Shown: positions 53,837 to 64,000 of the stretch, one piece after another | How the letters are laid out: each line of letters opens with the position of its first letter | Position numbering within the stretch: position 1 is the stretch's first letter | Source of the DNA: Vreelandella andesensis | GTDB taxonomy: Bacteria; Pseudomonadota; Gammaproteobacteria; Pseudomonadales; Halomonadaceae | Length of the DNA: 64,000 nucleotides | Assembly: GCF_003989795.1 (NCBI RefSeq) | Contig: NZ_RZHG01000019.1 | Span: 124,145 to 188,144, forward strand | Direction: 5' to 3' | Notes under the pieces: generated by a model | Seen by the model: only the letters and a program-made list of their open reading frames with translations | Told to the model about the DNA's origin: nothing | Database searches by the model: none | Translations under genes and position numbers: made by a program

Positions 53837-54777
53837 ACGTTGCGGCCATACACCTCGGCTAAAATGTCACCTGCCCCTTGATCTAGCAGGTTTTCAGCGA
53901 TTCGGATACCCAGGGCTTCGGGCTCATGAATAGAGCCGCTGCCTTCTGCACGTAGCACCTCAGTGCCTTCTGGATTGCCAACCAAGCCGCGCAGCCAAAT
54001 AGTGTCACTTGCCTTATCAAGCACGGCATGACCCGCGATAGGCACTTGGCAACCGCCTTCCAGGCGTGTGTTCATGGCGCGTTCAGCACGCACACGGGTA
54101 GCGGTGTCTTGATCATCCAGTGGGGCTAATATCCCAATTAACTCTGGATCATGCAGACGACACTCGATGCCTAGTGCTCCTTGGCCGCAGGCGGGAAGGC
54201 ATATTTCAGGCGGCAGTGCTTGGGCAATGCGCGCATCAAGACCTAAGCGTTTTAAGCCTGAAGTGGCGAGAATAATGGCATCAAATTCGCCGGCATCTAA
54301 TTTTGCTAGGCGGGTCTGAACATTCCCGCGTAGATTAAGGATCTGCAGGTCAGGGCGCGCTTCACGCATTTGCAAACCACGACGTAGGCTAGCGGTACCA
54401 ATACGAGCACCCTCTGGTAGCTCGTCGATGCTAGTATAGTGGTTGGAAACAAACGCATCTGTCGGGTCGGCACCTTCTAAAATGACAGAAAGACCGAGCC
54501 CTTCAGGAAAGTGCATAGGAACATCTTTCATTGAGTGAACGGCAATATCTGCACGTCCATCGAGCATGGCGTCTTCTAGTTCTTTCACAAAGAGCCCTTT
54601 ACCGCCAATCTTGGAAAGCGGGGTGTCGAGAATTTTATCTCCCTTGGTGGAGAGCGCAATAAGCTCGACTTCTAGGCCGCTGTTTGCCGCCATCAAGCGG
54701 TCGCGGACGTGCTCAGCCTGCCACATAGCAAGCTGGCTCTTACGCGTGGCAATGCGCAATTTAGTGATGGATGACAC
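53833..54777 (-). CDS. hemC: Hydroxymethylbilane synthase
   Basis: 314 residues from a GTG with GGGAGA eight bases upstream. Family motifs: [32 protein letters not shown] and the dipyrromethane cofactor cysteine C243 in [13 protein letters not shown]. It polymerises four porphobilinogens. First gene of the heme operon, divergent from the GGDEF/EAL gene. Confidence 0.96.
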   Translation of the reverse strand: MSSITKLRIATRKSQLAMWQAEHVRDRLMAANSGLEVELIALSTKGDKILDTPLSKIGGKGLFVKELEDAMLDGRADIAVHSMKDVPMHFPEGLGLSVILEGADPTDAFVSNHYTSIDELPEGARIGTASLRRGLQMREARPDLQILNLRGNVQTRLAKLDAGEFDAIILATSGLKRLGLDARIAQALPPEICLPACGQGALGIECRLHDPELIGILAPLDDQDTATRVRAERAMNTRLEGGCQVPIAGHAVLDKASDTIWLRGLVGNPEGTEVLRAEGSGSIHEPEALGIRIAENLLDQGAGDILAEVYGRNV

Positions 54778-54914
54778 GTGATTCTCCCTTTGTCGCTGAT
54801 AGGTCGCGACGAGCTGTGATGAGTCTCATCATAAAGCACACGGCCACACAGTAAAAATAACCGATCGAATTTATGACCAGCGCTGTAAGGCAATCCACAT
54901 GTTTAGGTAATGCC

Positions 54915-57365
54915 ATGCCCTTTGTTAAATCCCAAGGAAAATTAGACCAGTTTTTTTTATTATCGCAAGATTTATTTTTCTGCATTGATTTCACGGGTAT
55001 TTTCCTTAACGTCAATCCAATGTTCGAAACCCTGCTGGGCTATTCCGCTAGTGAGTGGATAGGTAAGTCATGTGGCAAAGTAGTAGATCACCGCGATATT
55101 GCGGTTATTGTAGAGGCGTTAGCGCGCCTTCAATCCCAAAAGAAAGTACCCCCGTTTGACGTTCGAGCAATAACGGCAGAGGGGAAAATAGTGTGGCTGG
55201 AAGTGACCGCCGCAGTGGGAGAGCAAGTCATTTATGTAATCGCTCGTGATTTTTCGCGACGAAAAGCCGTTGAGAAACAACTTATTCGTAACCAGCGACT
55301 TTTCCAAATTGCCGGCGAGACGGCGCTGATTGGTGGCTGGTATGTTGATATGTCCGAAATGCTGCCCATTTGGTCTAACGAAGTGTGTCGTCTGCACGGT
55401 GTTTTGCCCGGGTTTCAGCCTACGGTTAAAGAAGCGATTGACTTCTATGCGCCAAGTTCCGAGCCGCGTATTCGTGAGGTTTTTGAGGACTGCTGCAAAC
55501 ATGGAATCAGCTTTGATGAAGAGCTAGAAATTATCACTCGGCAAGAGGTAAGGCTGTGGGTAAGAGTGATCGGCAGAGCTGTAAGAGACGAATTGGGGCA
55601 AATTATTCAAGTTCAGGGATCAACCCAAGATATCACTGAGCGTAAAGCGACGGAACGACAGCTCACGCTGCTTGAACGAAGCGTTGAATCAAGCACTAAT
55701 GGTGTAGTTATTGTTGATGCTCAGCGTCACGATTTACCAATCGTCTATATCAATGCAGCTTTCGAGCGCATTACTGGGTACTCCCGGGATATGGTGCTGG
55801 GCCAAAACTGTCGTTTTCTACAGGGTAAAGAATCGGACCCTGCTACCTTGGCGAAGTTGCGTAAAGGGATTCACTCTCAACAAGAAGTCCATGTCGTTAT
55901 ACGCAATTACCGCCGCAATGGGGCTCCGTTTTGGAATGACCTATACATTTCCCCCGTGCGTGATGCAATCGGCGCTGTCACGCACTTCGTGGGTGTACAA
56001 AATGACATCACGGCCCAGCGCGAATACCAGGCTCAGCTTCGGCATAATGCCAACCATGATGCATTAACAGGCTTGCCCAATCGGTTACTGCTTGACCAGC
56101 GCCTGGAACAGGGCTGCTTGATGGCAAAGCGATATCACCGTTATATCGCTGTGTTGTTTGTTGATTTGGACGATTTTAAACCGATTAATGACACGCTTGG
56201 CCATGAGGTAGGCGACCATATTCTTATTGAGGTTGCCAAGCGCCTAGAAGAAGAGCTGCGCCCTTGGGATACCGTGGCGCGTTTTGGTGGCGATGAATTT
56301 ATCGTTTTGTTGCCTGACTTGGCCTACGAAAAAGATGTCATGCAGGTGGTTGAGCGACTTCTCGCTTGTCTCTCTGCGCCCTACTGGTATCGAGGGGGTG
56401 AGCTGCGTATTACTGCCAGTATGGGGATTGCCACCGATGATGGAACAATCAACGAGCCGCGTCAGCTTATACAGCAGGCAGATCTGGCGATGTATAAAGC
56501 CAAGCGACAAGGGCGTAATACCTATCAGTGGTATACCGATGAGCTAAATCGCAAAGTTTTCGAGCGAGTTAATTTACGTCATGCGTTGCAACAAGCCATA
56601 GAGCAGTCGCAATTTGAGTTGCATTACCAACCGCAAATATATGGCCCCACTGGCCAAGTATCTGGTGTAGAAGCACTGATTCGCTGGTATCACCCAGAGC
56701 GTGGCAACATTTCTCCTGGCCAGTTTATTAGTCTGGCAGAAGACACTGGGCAGATTATGCCAATCAGTGAGTGGGTGTTGGAAAGGGCGTGCCGTGATGC
56801 TGTCAGGTTGAATGCGAGTGCCACTATGCCCGTTACCATGGCGGTTAATATTTCGCCCATGCAGTTTCAGCGTTCAGGTTTTCTAGCGTCTATTCAGCGG
56901 GTACTCAAGCAAAGTGGGCTAGCGCCAGAACTATTGGAGTTAGAGCTTACTGAAGGCGTGCTAATGGAAAGTACAGAGCATGCCATACAAACATTGCAGG
57001 ATCTGCGCTCGCTGGGCGTGCATATTGCGCTGGATGATTTTGGAACCGGTTTTTCAAGCCTTAGCTACCTTAAGCACCTACCAATCAACAAGCTTAAGAT
57101 TGATCGGTCATTTGTTCGTGACGTGGTCACAGACCCTCGGGACGCGGCGATTGTAGACGGTGTGGTCACTATGGTCGCCAAGCTTGGCCTGGAGGTGTTA
57201 ATCGAAGGCGTGGAGACGGCAGAGCAGTACGAGTATCTCAATGCCCGCCATAGCACGTATTTCCAAGGCTTCTACTTTGCTCGCCCGATGTCATTTTCAG
57301 CACTTCGTAGCTTCTTAGACGAATCTCCTCACCCGTTTAGTGGTCCTGAACCACCGTCGACTTGA
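54915..57365 (+). CDS. PAS-GGDEF-EAL cyclic-di-GMP protein
   Basis: 816 residues from the ATG at 54915; a longer frame starts at 54873 but adds an unlikely N-terminus. Three PAS domains (about 1-125, 130-245 and 255-375; the third has the flavin-type GQNCRFLQGKESDPAT, as in LOV photosensors) precede a GGDEF domain with RFGGDEF near 457 and an RxxD inhibitory site (RPWD), then an EAL domain with VEALIRW near 586, ELTEGV and DDFGTGFSS near 708. Both enzyme sites look intact, so it may make and degrade cyclic-di-GMP, possibly under light control. Confidence 0.93.
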   Translation: MPFVKSQGKLDQFFLLSQDLFFCIDFTGIFLNVNPMFETLLGYSASEWIGKSCGKVVDHRDIAVIVEALARLQSQKKVPPFDVRAITAEGKIVWLEVTAAVGEQVIYVIARDFSRRKAVEKQLIRNQRLFQIAGETALIGGWYVDMSEMLPIWSNEVCRLHGVLPGFQPTVKEAIDFYAPSSEPRIREVFEDCCKHGISFDEELEIITRQEVRLWVRVIGRAVRDELGQIIQVQGSTQDITERKATERQLTLLERSVESSTNGVVIVDAQRHDLPIVYINAAFERITGYSRDMVLGQNCRFLQGKESDPATLAKLRKGIHSQQEVHVVIRNYRRNGAPFWNDLYISPVRDAIGAVTHFVGVQNDITAQREYQAQLRHNANHDALTGLPNRLLLDQRLEQGCLMAKRYHRYIAVLFVDLDDFKPINDTLGHEVGDHILIEVAKRLEEELRPWDTVARFGGDEFIVLLPDLAYEKDVMQVVERLLACLSAPYWYRGGELRITASMGIATDDGTINEPRQLIQQADLAMYKAKRQGRNTYQWYTDELNRKVFERVNLRHALQQAIEQSQFELHYQPQIYGPTGQVSGVEALIRWYHPERGNISPGQFISLAEDTGQIMPISEWVLERACRDAVRLNASATMPVTMAVNISPMQFQRSGFLASIQRVLKQSGLAPELLELELTEGVLMESTEHAIQTLQDLRSLGVHIALDDFGTGFSSLSYLKHLPINKLKIDRSFVRDVVTDPRDAAIVDGVVTMVAKLGLEVLIEGVETAEQYEYLNARHSTYFQGFYFARPMSFSALRSFLDESPHPFSGPEPPST

Positions 57366-57497
57366 AAAACGACCATAAAACGGCATGCCGCTGAGTGCGG
57401 CGACTCTGGTACACTTTCTGATAATGATTACCTTAGTTTTTTTACGACGCTTTGTTTTTAACGACTCCTTTAGTTTTGTCAGCAGGATATGCCTCCG

Positions 57498-58901
57498 ATG
57501 AGCCAAGCTACGAACCAGTCTTGGGGCGGTCGCTTTAGCGAGCCCACCGATGCTTTTGTCGCACGCTTCACCGCGTCTGTGAATTTCGACCAGCGCCTAG
57601 CGCGCCAGGATATTCAGGGCTCTATTGCCCATGCCACCATGCTGGCTCGGGTCGGTGTGCTGACCGATGAAGAGCGTGACACCATTATCAACGGCCTCAC
57701 CGAGATTCAGGGCGAAATTGAGCGAGGCGAGTTTAACTGGTCGATTCCGCTTGAAGACGTGCACATGAATATCGAGGCACGCTTAACGGATAAAATCGGT
57801 ATCACGGGTAAAAAACTACACACTGGCCGTTCACGTAACGATCAGGTAGCGACCGATATCCGCCTTTTTATGCGCGATGAGATCGACGTGATTGAAGTGG
57901 AGTTAATTCGTCTACGTGAAGGCATGATTGAGCTTGCCGATCGTGAAGCCGACACCATCATGCCCGGCTTTACCCATTTGCAAACAGCGCAGCCGGTGAC
58001 TTTTGGTCATCATCTATTAGCATGGCAAGAGATGCTAACCCGTGACCACGAGCGCTTACTGGACTGTCGCAAACGTGTGAATGTGATGCCTCTTGGCGCA
58101 GCGGCGCTAGCCGGCACTACGTATCCTATCGACCGCCATGTAACAGCGGAATTACTAGGCTTTGATCGCCCGGCGGAAAACTCACTGGATGCTGTCTCTG
58201 ATCGTGACTTCGCTATCGAATTCACCAGTTTCGCCAGTATTCTGTTGATGCACCTGTCACGTATGAGCGAAGAACTCGTGCTGTGGACCAGCGCCCAGTT
58301 TGATTTTATCGACCTGCCTGATCGCTTCTGCACTGGCTCTTCTATCATGCCGCAGAAGAAAAATCCCGATGTACCCGAACTGGTTCGTGGTAAAACGGGT
58401 CGGGTGTATGGCCACTTAATGGCGCTATTAACGCTGATGAAGTCGCAGCCCCTGGCCTACAACAAGGACAACCAGGAAGACAAAGAACCGCTGTTTGACG
58501 CCGTCGATACCGTGCGCGACTGCTTAAAAGCCTTTGCCGACATGGTGCCGGCTATTGAGCCGAAAAAAGACAGTATGTATGACGCCGCTCGACGCGGGTT
58601 CTCGACCGCCACGGACCTTGCTGATTACTTGGTACGCAAAGGCGTGGCCTTTCGCGATGCCCATGAAATTGTTGGGCTGTCGGTGGCGTATGGCCTGAAG
58701 AGCAAGAAAGACCTGTCAGAAATGACCTTGGAAGAGCTTAAGCAGTTCTCCGATATTATCGAGCAGGATGTGTTTGAAGTGTTGACCCTGGAAGGCTCAG
58801 TCGCGGCCCGCAACCACATTGGCGGCACCGCGCCCGATCAGGTTCGCGCCGCTGCCAGCCGTGCCCGTGAGGCGTTGGCAGTGTTAAAAGGTGATGCATG
58901 A
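57498..58901 (+). CDS. argH: Argininosuccinate lyase
   Basis: 467 residues from the ATG at 57498; an ATG at 57489 lies too close to the AGGA site. The fumarase-superfamily signature [12 protein letters not shown] is present, as are [16 protein letters not shown] and the catalytic region [17 protein letters not shown]. It releases arginine and fumarate. First gene of a compact cluster argH-lptM-lysA-dapF-DUF484-xerC. Confidence 0.97.
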   Translation: MSQATNQSWGGRFSEPTDAFVARFTASVNFDQRLARQDIQGSIAHATMLARVGVLTDEERDTIINGLTEIQGEIERGEFNWSIPLEDVHMNIEARLTDKIGITGKKLHTGRSRNDQVATDIRLFMRDEIDVIEVELIRLREGMIELADREADTIMPGFTHLQTAQPVTFGHHLLAWQEMLTRDHERLLDCRKRVNVMPLGAAALAGTTYPIDRHVTAELLGFDRPAENSLDAVSDRDFAIEFTSFASILLMHLSRMSEELVLWTSAQFDFIDLPDRFCTGSSIMPQKKNPDVPELVRGKTGRVYGHLMALLTLMKSQPLAYNKDNQEDKEPLFDAVDTVRDCLKAFADMVPAIEPKKDSMYDAARRGFSTATDLADYLVRKGVAFRDAHEIVGLSVAYGLKSKKDLSEMTLEELKQFSDIIEQDVFEVLTLEGSVAARNHIGGTAPDQVRAAASRAREALAVLKGDA

Positions 58902-59026
58902 AACGCAGCGCAATTACGCTTAGCACGTTGCTATTGACCGCACTGCTGCTCGTCGGTTGTGGCCAAAAAGGGCCGCTTTATCTGCCTGACGATACCAACG
59001 ATTCGGCTGCCGAGCAGGAGGGGTAA
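58898..59026 (+). CDS. lptM: Small lipoprotein LptM (YifL-like)
   Basis: 42 residues, too short for most gene finders. It starts [20 protein letters not shown] then cysteine in the lipobox LLVGC, followed by the family stretch [12 protein letters not shown]. It overlaps the argH stop by four bases (ATGA) and shares a base with the lysA start (TAATG). LptM aids oxidative maturation of LptD in the outer membrane. Its place between argH and lysA is the usual one. Confidence 0.93.
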   Translation: MKRSAITLSTLLLTALLLVGCGQKGPLYLPDDTNDSAAEQEG

Positions 59027-60297
59027 TGGATCACTTTAACTACCGTGACGGCGTGCTTTATGCTGAAGACGTCCCACTTACTCAGATTGCTGCCGACCTA
59101 GGGACGCCTTGTTATGTCTACTCAAAAGCGACGCTAGAGCGTCATTTTCGAGCCTACACTGAAGCCCTGGGTGGTCATCCTCACCTGATTTGTTATGCGG
59201 TAAAAGCCAATTCCAACTTGGCGGTACTGGGCCTGCTTGCTCGGTTAGGGGCTGGGTTTGATATTGTTTCGATTGGTGAGCTTGAGCGCGTGCTAAAAGC
59301 GGGCGGCAACCCTGCCAAAGTGGTGTTTTCAGGAGTGGCGAAGCAGCCCCATGAAATGGCTCGCGCCCTCGACGTGGGCATAAAATGTTTTAACGTCGAG
59401 TCACGGCCAGAGCTTGAGCGGCTGAATAAAGTTGCTGGTGAGCTGGGGGAGATTGCTCCGGTATCGCTGCGGGTAAATCCTGATGTGGATGCAGGCACTC
59501 ACCCCTATATTTCAACTGGGCTGAAAGACAATAAGTTCGGTATTCCTGTTGATGAAGCGCTGGATGTTTATACGCTGGCCGCCAGCTTACCCAACCTGCG
59601 CGTCACCGGGCTAGACTGTCATATCGGCTCTCAGCTCACTGAAACAGCCCCTTTTTTAGATGCTCTTGAGCGGCTATTAATGCTGATGGAGCGGCTGCGT
59701 GAGCGTGGTATCGAGATCGATCATCTAGACCTAGGTGGTGGGCTTGGCGTCCCCTACCGTGATGAAAAACCACCTCAACCGTTTGATTACGCCAGCCAGT
59801 TGCTGACGCGTCTTTCTCGCTGGGAAGGCGGTGAAACATTGATGTTGCTATTTGAGCCTGGGCGTTCAATTGCGGCTAACGCAGGCCTAATGCTGACCCG
59901 CGTAGAGTTCTTAAAGCTAGGTGAGACTAAAAATTTCGCCATTGTAGATGCTGCCATGAATGATCTGATCCGCCCCGCGTTGTATCAGGCATGGCAGGCA
60001 ATTGTACCGGTGGATACCCGTCAACAGCGCGAGCGTGCGGTCTATGATGTCGTGGGCCCTGTCTGTGAAACCGGCGACTTCCTCGGTAAAGAGCGCGAAC
60101 TGGAGGTTGCAGAGGGCGATTTGCTGGCAGTTCGTTCTGCGGGTGCTTATGGCTTTGTAATGGCATCGAATTACAACAGCCGTCCTCGCCCACCAGAAGT
60201 GATGGTCGATGGCAGTAGCTATCATGTAGTCCGCGCTCGGGAAAGCCTGGAAAGCCTGTGGGCGGGTGAAACACTGCTGCCGGAAGGGGGGCGCTGA
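59026..60297 (+). CDS. lysA: Diaminopimelate decarboxylase
   Basis: 423 residues. The PLP lysine is in [14 protein letters not shown]; the phosphate-binding glycine loop is [22 protein letters not shown] and [19 protein letters not shown] belong to the second-subunit active site. It makes lysine from meso-diaminopimelate. It is coupled to lptM upstream and dapF downstream (TGATG). Confidence 0.97.
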   Translation: MDHFNYRDGVLYAEDVPLTQIAADLGTPCYVYSKATLERHFRAYTEALGGHPHLICYAVKANSNLAVLGLLARLGAGFDIVSIGELERVLKAGGNPAKVVFSGVAKQPHEMARALDVGIKCFNVESRPELERLNKVAGELGEIAPVSLRVNPDVDAGTHPYISTGLKDNKFGIPVDEALDVYTLAASLPNLRVTGLDCHIGSQLTETAPFLDALERLLMLMERLRERGIEIDHLDLGGGLGVPYRDEKPPQPFDYASQLLTRLSRWEGGETLMLLFEPGRSIAANAGLMLTRVEFLKLGETKNFAIVDAAMNDLIRPALYQAWQAIVPVDTRQQRERAVYDVVGPVCETGDFLGKERELEVAEGDLLAVRSAGAYGFVMASNYNSRPRPPEVMVDGSSYHVVRARESLESLWAGETLLPEGGR

Positions 60298-61130
60298 TGC
60301 TGTTGCACTTCACCAAAATGCATGGTCTGGGCAATGATTTTATGGTGGTGGATCTGGTCACTCAGCGAGCGCGCCTGCGTGATGAACAGATTCGCCAGCT
60401 AGCAGACCGGCGCTTTGGCATTGGCTTTGACCAATTATTGGTGGTCGAGCCGCCCCGCGATCCAGAAATGGACTTTCGCTACCGTATTTTTAATGCGGAT
60501 GGCAGCGAAGTTGAAAATTGCGGCAATGGCGCGCGCTGTTTTGCTCGTTTTGTTCGCGATCAGCGACTGACACACAAGCATGAAATTCATGTAGAAACCG
60601 CCGGTGGCCCGCTGGTGCTCAATGTTCAGCACGATGGTATGGTGCGTGTTGATATGGGTAGACCGCGTTTTAACCCAGCTACGCTGCCGTTTGAGGCCCC
60701 TGGTGATCAACCACTGCACGCGGTTGACGTCGATGGTGACACGCTGGCGCTAGGGGTTGTCTCTATGGGGAATCCTCATGCCGTGCTGCAGGTTGAAAGT
60801 GTTGATAGCGCACCGGTTGAGCGTCTTGGGCCGCTACTTGAGTCGCACCCTCGCTTCCCCAAACGGGTGAATGTGGGCTTTATGCAGGTCGTGTCGCCTA
60901 GCGAAATTCGCCTGAGAGTATACGAGCGCGGCAGCGGCGAGACGCTTGCCTGTGGCACGGGTGCCTGTGCTGCGGTGGCTAGCGGTATTCGCCAGGGGCT
61001 GTTGAAAAGCCCGGTCACCGTTCACTTGCCTGGTGGTCAGTTAAGCATTGAGTGGCCCGACCCCGAAGCGCCGTTGGTGATGGTGGGTCCAGCCACACGC
61101 GTCTTTGATGGTCGCGTCACACTCAACTAA
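60297..61130 (+). CDS. dapF: Diaminopimelate epimerase
   Basis: 277 residues. Both catalytic cysteines are visible, in [13 protein letters not shown] and [25 protein letters not shown] is the normal opening. It converts LL- to meso-diaminopimelate for lysine and peptidoglycan. Adjacent to lysA as usual. Confidence 0.97.
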   Translation: MLLHFTKMHGLGNDFMVVDLVTQRARLRDEQIRQLADRRFGIGFDQLLVVEPPRDPEMDFRYRIFNADGSEVENCGNGARCFARFVRDQRLTHKHEIHVETAGGPLVLNVQHDGMVRVDMGRPRFNPATLPFEAPGDQPLHAVDVDGDTLALGVVSMGNPHAVLQVESVDSAPVERLGPLLESHPRFPKRVNVGFMQVVSPSEIRLRVYERGSGETLACGTGACAAVASGIRQGLLKSPVTVHLPGGQLSIEWPDPEAPLVMVGPATRVFDGRVTLN

Positions 61131-61146
61131 TTCGAGGAGAACGGTG

Positions 61147-61857
61147 ATGTCTCAAGCCCCCGAGCCGCGCAAAACGCTCGACCCTGATCAAGTGGCGTTT
61201 TGGCTGGCCCGTCACCCTGATTTTTTTGTGGGTCGAGAAGGCTTGCTGCAGCAGCTTAAGGTGCCGCACCCCCATATCGATGGAGCGATATCGTTGCTAG
61301 AGCGCCTGGTGATCGACTTACGCCAGCGTGCTGAAACTGCAGAGGGGCGGCTTGAGCATCTTCTGGAAACCGCACGGCATAATGAAGCCCAATACCGTCG
61401 ACTGCGTGAGACGTTACTTAGTCTGGTTGAAGCAGAAGATCGCGATACGTTGGCCCAAGCGCTTGCTGTTCAATTAAGCGAGCACTTTCAGACGCCTGCC
61501 ATGGCGCTATGGTGCCCATCTTCATTAAGCGATGAAGAGCCAACGCCGCCGCAACCGCCGCGCCACGTGTTGAATCAGCATGCCAGTGCGCGCCTGGCCG
61601 CGCTGTTAGATGGGCGCACCAGCCGTTGTGCCAAACTCAGCGTTAGCGACTGGAAGTGTCTGTTGCCGCATACCAAAGCACCTCGACGAGCGGGTTCCTG
61701 TGCCATTTCGCGGCTTTCGGCAGGCGAGCAGCTGGGGTATTTGCTTCTCGCAAGTCCCGACTCCAATTGTTACCGCGCCAGCATGGACACATTGTTTACA
61801 GAGTATCTGAGCGATATCGTGGCACGGCTACTGCTTCGCTTGGAACACCATGGATAG
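61147..61857 (+). CDS. DUF484 family protein
   Basis: 236 residues from the ATG at 61147, which has GAGGAGA upstream; the open frame begins at 61105 inside dapF. It has VAFWLARHPDFFVGREGLLQ, HPHIDGAISLLERLVIDLRQ and then a GAF-like domain with LGYLLLASPD near the end. It is conserved between dapF and xerC in gammaproteobacteria. Its role is unknown. Confidence 0.92.
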   Translation: MSQAPEPRKTLDPDQVAFWLARHPDFFVGREGLLQQLKVPHPHIDGAISLLERLVIDLRQRAETAEGRLEHLLETARHNEAQYRRLRETLLSLVEAEDRDTLAQALAVQLSEHFQTPAMALWCPSSLSDEEPTPPQPPRHVLNQHASARLAALLDGRTSRCAKLSVSDWKCLLPHTKAPRRAGSCAISRLSAGEQLGYLLLASPDSNCYRASMDTLFTEYLSDIVARLLLRLEHHG

Positions 61858-62758
61858 CCCAAGCGGATTATCGACGCAGGTCGAGGCGTATTTAGGTAAG
61901 CTTGCTACTCATGCAAGCCCTGCCACGGTGACAGCGTATCGTCAGGATTTAACCGCCCTGCAGCGTTTTTCTGAGCAACGAGGTGTCACCGATGCCGCGG
62001 CGTTAGATACGGCATTTCTGCGCACCTTTTTAGGGTCAGAGCGTAGCCGTGGTCTCGCGCCGAGAAGTTTAGCCCGTCGCCGCGCTGCGCTATCACGTTT
62101 TGCTGACTATCTTGTGCAGCATCACGTGCTTGCCGATAACCCCGTGGGGTTGCTGCGCACGCCAAAGCAGCCAAGCCACTTACCAAGACCACTTGATGTC
62201 GATGCGCTATCACGTTTTTTAGATACGCCTCACGACGGCACGTCGCTGGCAATACGTGACCAAGCCATGCTTGAGTTGTTTTATTCCAGCGGCCTACGAT
62301 TAGCGGAACTTGCGGCGTTGGATTTAGGTCATTTAAATGCCCACCATGTGCGGGTGATGGGTAAGGGTAGTAAGCCGCGGCAAGTGCCCGTTGGTAAACG
62401 AGCAGATCAGGCGCTTAAGACGTGGTTAACGTGTCGGCCTGAATTGGCAGCAGCCGGTGAAATGGCATTATTTGTTGGCCAGCGGGGGCGGCGTCTGGGG
62501 CATCGCGGTATTCAAAAGCGCTTAGCGCAACTTTCCGTTGTGCGTGGTTTGCCTGAACACCTCCACCCCCATCGATTGCGTCACTCGTTTGCAAGTCACT
62601 TATTGGAGTCCAGTCAGGACCTGCGAGCGGTTCAGGAGTTGCTGGGTCACGCTAATTTGTCAACTACCCAAGTCTACACCCGCCTGGATTGGCAGCATTT
62701 GGCTGAAAGCTATGATGCCGCCCACCCACGCGCTAAACGCCGCCCTACACGGAGTTAA
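61850..62758 (+). CDS. xerC: Tyrosine recombinase XerC
   Basis: 302 residues. The N-terminal SAM-like domain runs to about 95. The catalytic set is in SGLRLAELAAL (R), LHPHRLRHSFASHLL (H..R), LGHANLSTTQVYTRLD (H and nucleophile Y). Works with XerD at dif to resolve chromosome dimers. It overlaps the DUF484 gene by eight bases. Confidence 0.95.
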   Translation: MDSPSGLSTQVEAYLGKLATHASPATVTAYRQDLTALQRFSEQRGVTDAAALDTAFLRTFLGSERSRGLAPRSLARRRAALSRFADYLVQHHVLADNPVGLLRTPKQPSHLPRPLDVDALSRFLDTPHDGTSLAIRDQAMLELFYSSGLRLAELAALDLGHLNAHHVRVMGKGSKPRQVPVGKRADQALKTWLTCRPELAAAGEMALFVGQRGRRLGHRGIQKRLAQLSVVRGLPEHLHPHRLRHSFASHLLESSQDLRAVQELLGHANLSTTQVYTRLDWQHLAESYDAAHPRAKRRPTRS

Positions 62759-62760
62759 CC

Positions 62761-63498
62761 ATGACTTCTCTACAAGCGATTACGTTTGATCTTGACGATA
62801 CGCTGTGGGACAACCAAGGCGTGATGTTAAAAACCGAAGAGGGTCATTATCGTTGGCTAATTGAAGCGCTGGCGGCATGGCGCAAAGCCCGACATGAAGC
62901 GCCATTAGCGCTGAATTACGAGCAGGGTCTAACCGATTACCTACAGCGCCGCCAGCAGTGGGCCAAGCAGGCGCCGGAACGGTGCGGCGACTTCACCTGG
63001 CTACGTTTACGGGCGTTAGAAGCACAGCTAGAAGCCCAAGGATTAACACGCAGTAGCGCCCTGCTATGGGCTGCCGCGGCGATGAATGAGTTCCATCGCC
63101 TGCGGGTGCAGGTAACGCCGCACCCCGAAGCTGCCGGGCTGTTATCTGCGTTGAGTAAGCGTTATCAGCTAGCTGCCATTACCAATGGCAATATTCATCT
63201 TAAACGCCAGCCGTTAGCTGCGTACTTTCCAGTGGCGATTGCTGCCGGCGAACTGCTGGCACCTAAACCGGATCCCAAGCCGTTTCTCACCGCCCTAGAG
63301 CGCCTCAATGTTGTGCCGCATCGCGCTATGCATGTAGGTGACTCTTGGCAAGAGGACGTGTTACCTGCACAGCGGTTGGGCATGCATGCCGTATGGGTCG
63401 CCGCGCAAGGCGATCAAGCCTTGCCGGCACGTATTCACCGAATTGCCCACGTAAAAGAGTTGCCCGAGCTAATCGAGTGGTTGGAACGACGCTCCTGA
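62761..63498 (+). CDS. HAD superfamily hydrolase, YigB-like
   Basis: 245 residues. HAD motif I is FDLDDTLWDNQG, motif II AITNGN, lysine in APKPDPKPF and motif IV HVGDSWQEDVLPAQRLGM. It resembles YigB, an FMN/5-amino-ribitylaminouracil phosphate phosphatase in the same xerC neighbourhood of E. coli. Two bases separate it from xerC. Confidence 0.9.
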   Translation: MTSLQAITFDLDDTLWDNQGVMLKTEEGHYRWLIEALAAWRKARHEAPLALNYEQGLTDYLQRRQQWAKQAPERCGDFTWLRLRALEAQLEAQGLTRSSALLWAAAAMNEFHRLRVQVTPHPEAAGLLSALSKRYQLAAITNGNIHLKRQPLAAYFPVAIAAGELLAPKPDPKPFLTALERLNVVPHRAMHVGDSWQEDVLPAQRLGMHAVWVAAQGDQALPARIHRIAHVKELPELIEWLERRS

Positions 63499-63602
63499 CA
63501 CAGCGGTTTATTTAAGGAACCTGAGCTTGCCTGGCAAGGTTGTCTGTTTTGAGTAAGATTTAGTTTGTTGGTTAAAACTTGGCTTGTTCGGTAATCCTTG
63601 GT

Positions 63603-64000
63603 TTACTCAGCGGTATGTAGCCATTGGTCTAGTTTTTGAGAAAGTGTATCGACACCTTCGCGCTTTAGGGATGAGAAAAGCTGAACCGAGACTAAATCTT
63701 CCCACTCTTTTAGGCGAGAACGAACTTTTTGCAGCGTGGCGCTAGCAGGGCCTTTTTTTAACTTGTCGGACTTGGTTAGCAGTATGTGCACGGGCATTTC
63801 GCGCTTATCCGCATAGTTGAGCATCATTTGGTCGAATTCAGTGAGCGGGTGGCGCACGTCCATTAGCAATACAAGGCCGCGTAAACTGAAGCGACCACGC
63901 AGATAGTCAGACAGATGTTGCTGCCACTCGAGCTTCACCGCTTCAGGCACTTTGGCGTAGCCGTAGCCGGGTAAGTCGACTAAACGACGCGATTCGTCGT
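63603..64000 (-). CDS. engB: Ribosome biogenesis GTPase EngB (YsxC/YihA), partial
   Basis: C-terminal 132 residues; the N-terminus with the P-loop lies beyond the right edge. The frame enters with [14 protein letters not shown], the G3 switch II of EngB, and continues with [14 protein letters not shown], the G4 base-specificity motif TKSD, and [14 protein letters not shown] as G5/C-terminal part. It is a large-subunit assembly GTPase. No clear terminator was seen in the gap to the HAD gene. Confidence 0.94.
   Translation of the reverse strand, partial: DESRRLVDLPGYGYAKVPEAVKLEWQQHLSDYLRGRFSLRGLVLLMDVRHPLTEFDQMMLNYADKREMPVHILLTKSDKLKKGPASATLQKVRSRLKEWEDLVSVQLFSSLKREGVDTLSQKLDQWLHTAE

Overview
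The window looks like chromosome of a moderately GC-rich gammaproteobacterium of the Halomonas group (Halomonadaceae). This is inferred from gene content and from a Pseudomonas-like gene order (oxyR-recG, hup-rubredoxin reductase-ubiC-ubiA-phoBR, pst-phoU, hemCDXY, argH-lptM-lysA-dapF-DUF484-xerC-HAD), together with TRAP transporters and acidic secreted proteins. No rRNA, tRNA, CRISPR array, phage or insertion sequence was found.

Layout. 1-2992: a DctPQM-type TRAP uptake operon, cut by the window edge, with a consensus-perfect sigma-54 promoter, next to a divergent GntR/FCD regulator and a 30-bp palindrome. 2936-11950: an accessory defence island on the minus strand: hsdR, an OLD/RloA-like ATPase, an RloB/Toprim-like protein, a palindrome-rich control region, hsdM, hsdS and the frameshifted, truncated stump of a fifth gene. 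12200-16800: a periplasmic histidine phosphatase, aquaporin Z, an AlkA-like glycosylase, an MFS efflux protein and an extensin-like protein. 16980-20740: gmk, rpoZ, spoT, ridA. 20780-27960: YeeZ-like protein, oxyR-recG, a YccS-type exporter, an SCP2-like protein and HU.

28065-41053 joins ubiquinone synthesis (ubiC, ubiA) to the phosphate regulon: phoBR and pstC-pstA-pstB-phoU each have a good Pho box, and pstS lies just upstream of pstC. Between phoR and phoU sits a small locus with no recognised function (33170-34430): a sigma-54-like promoter, two related small secreted acidic proteins, and between them a GGA-rich structured region ending in a strong terminator that looks like a CsrA/RsmA-sequestering RNA. 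PCu(A)C and cysZ follow.

41138-49618: a thioesterase, an orphan Tat-exported TRAP binding protein, uvrD, hexR, a small unknown gene, an NSS-family transporter with an inverted-repeat operator, a DUF72 protein and aroQ. 49654-54777: mscL with an extra zinc-ribbon tail and the hemC-hemD-hemX-hemY operon. 54915-57365: a PAS-GGDEF-EAL protein. 57498-63498: the tightly packed argH-lptM-lysA-dapF-DUF484-xerC-HAD cluster. The window ends inside engB.

Most worth a second look: the RloA/RloB pair inside the restriction locus with its palindromic control region, and the secreted-protein/GGA-RNA locus beside the phosphate regulon. Family names come from motif recognition; no database search was possible.
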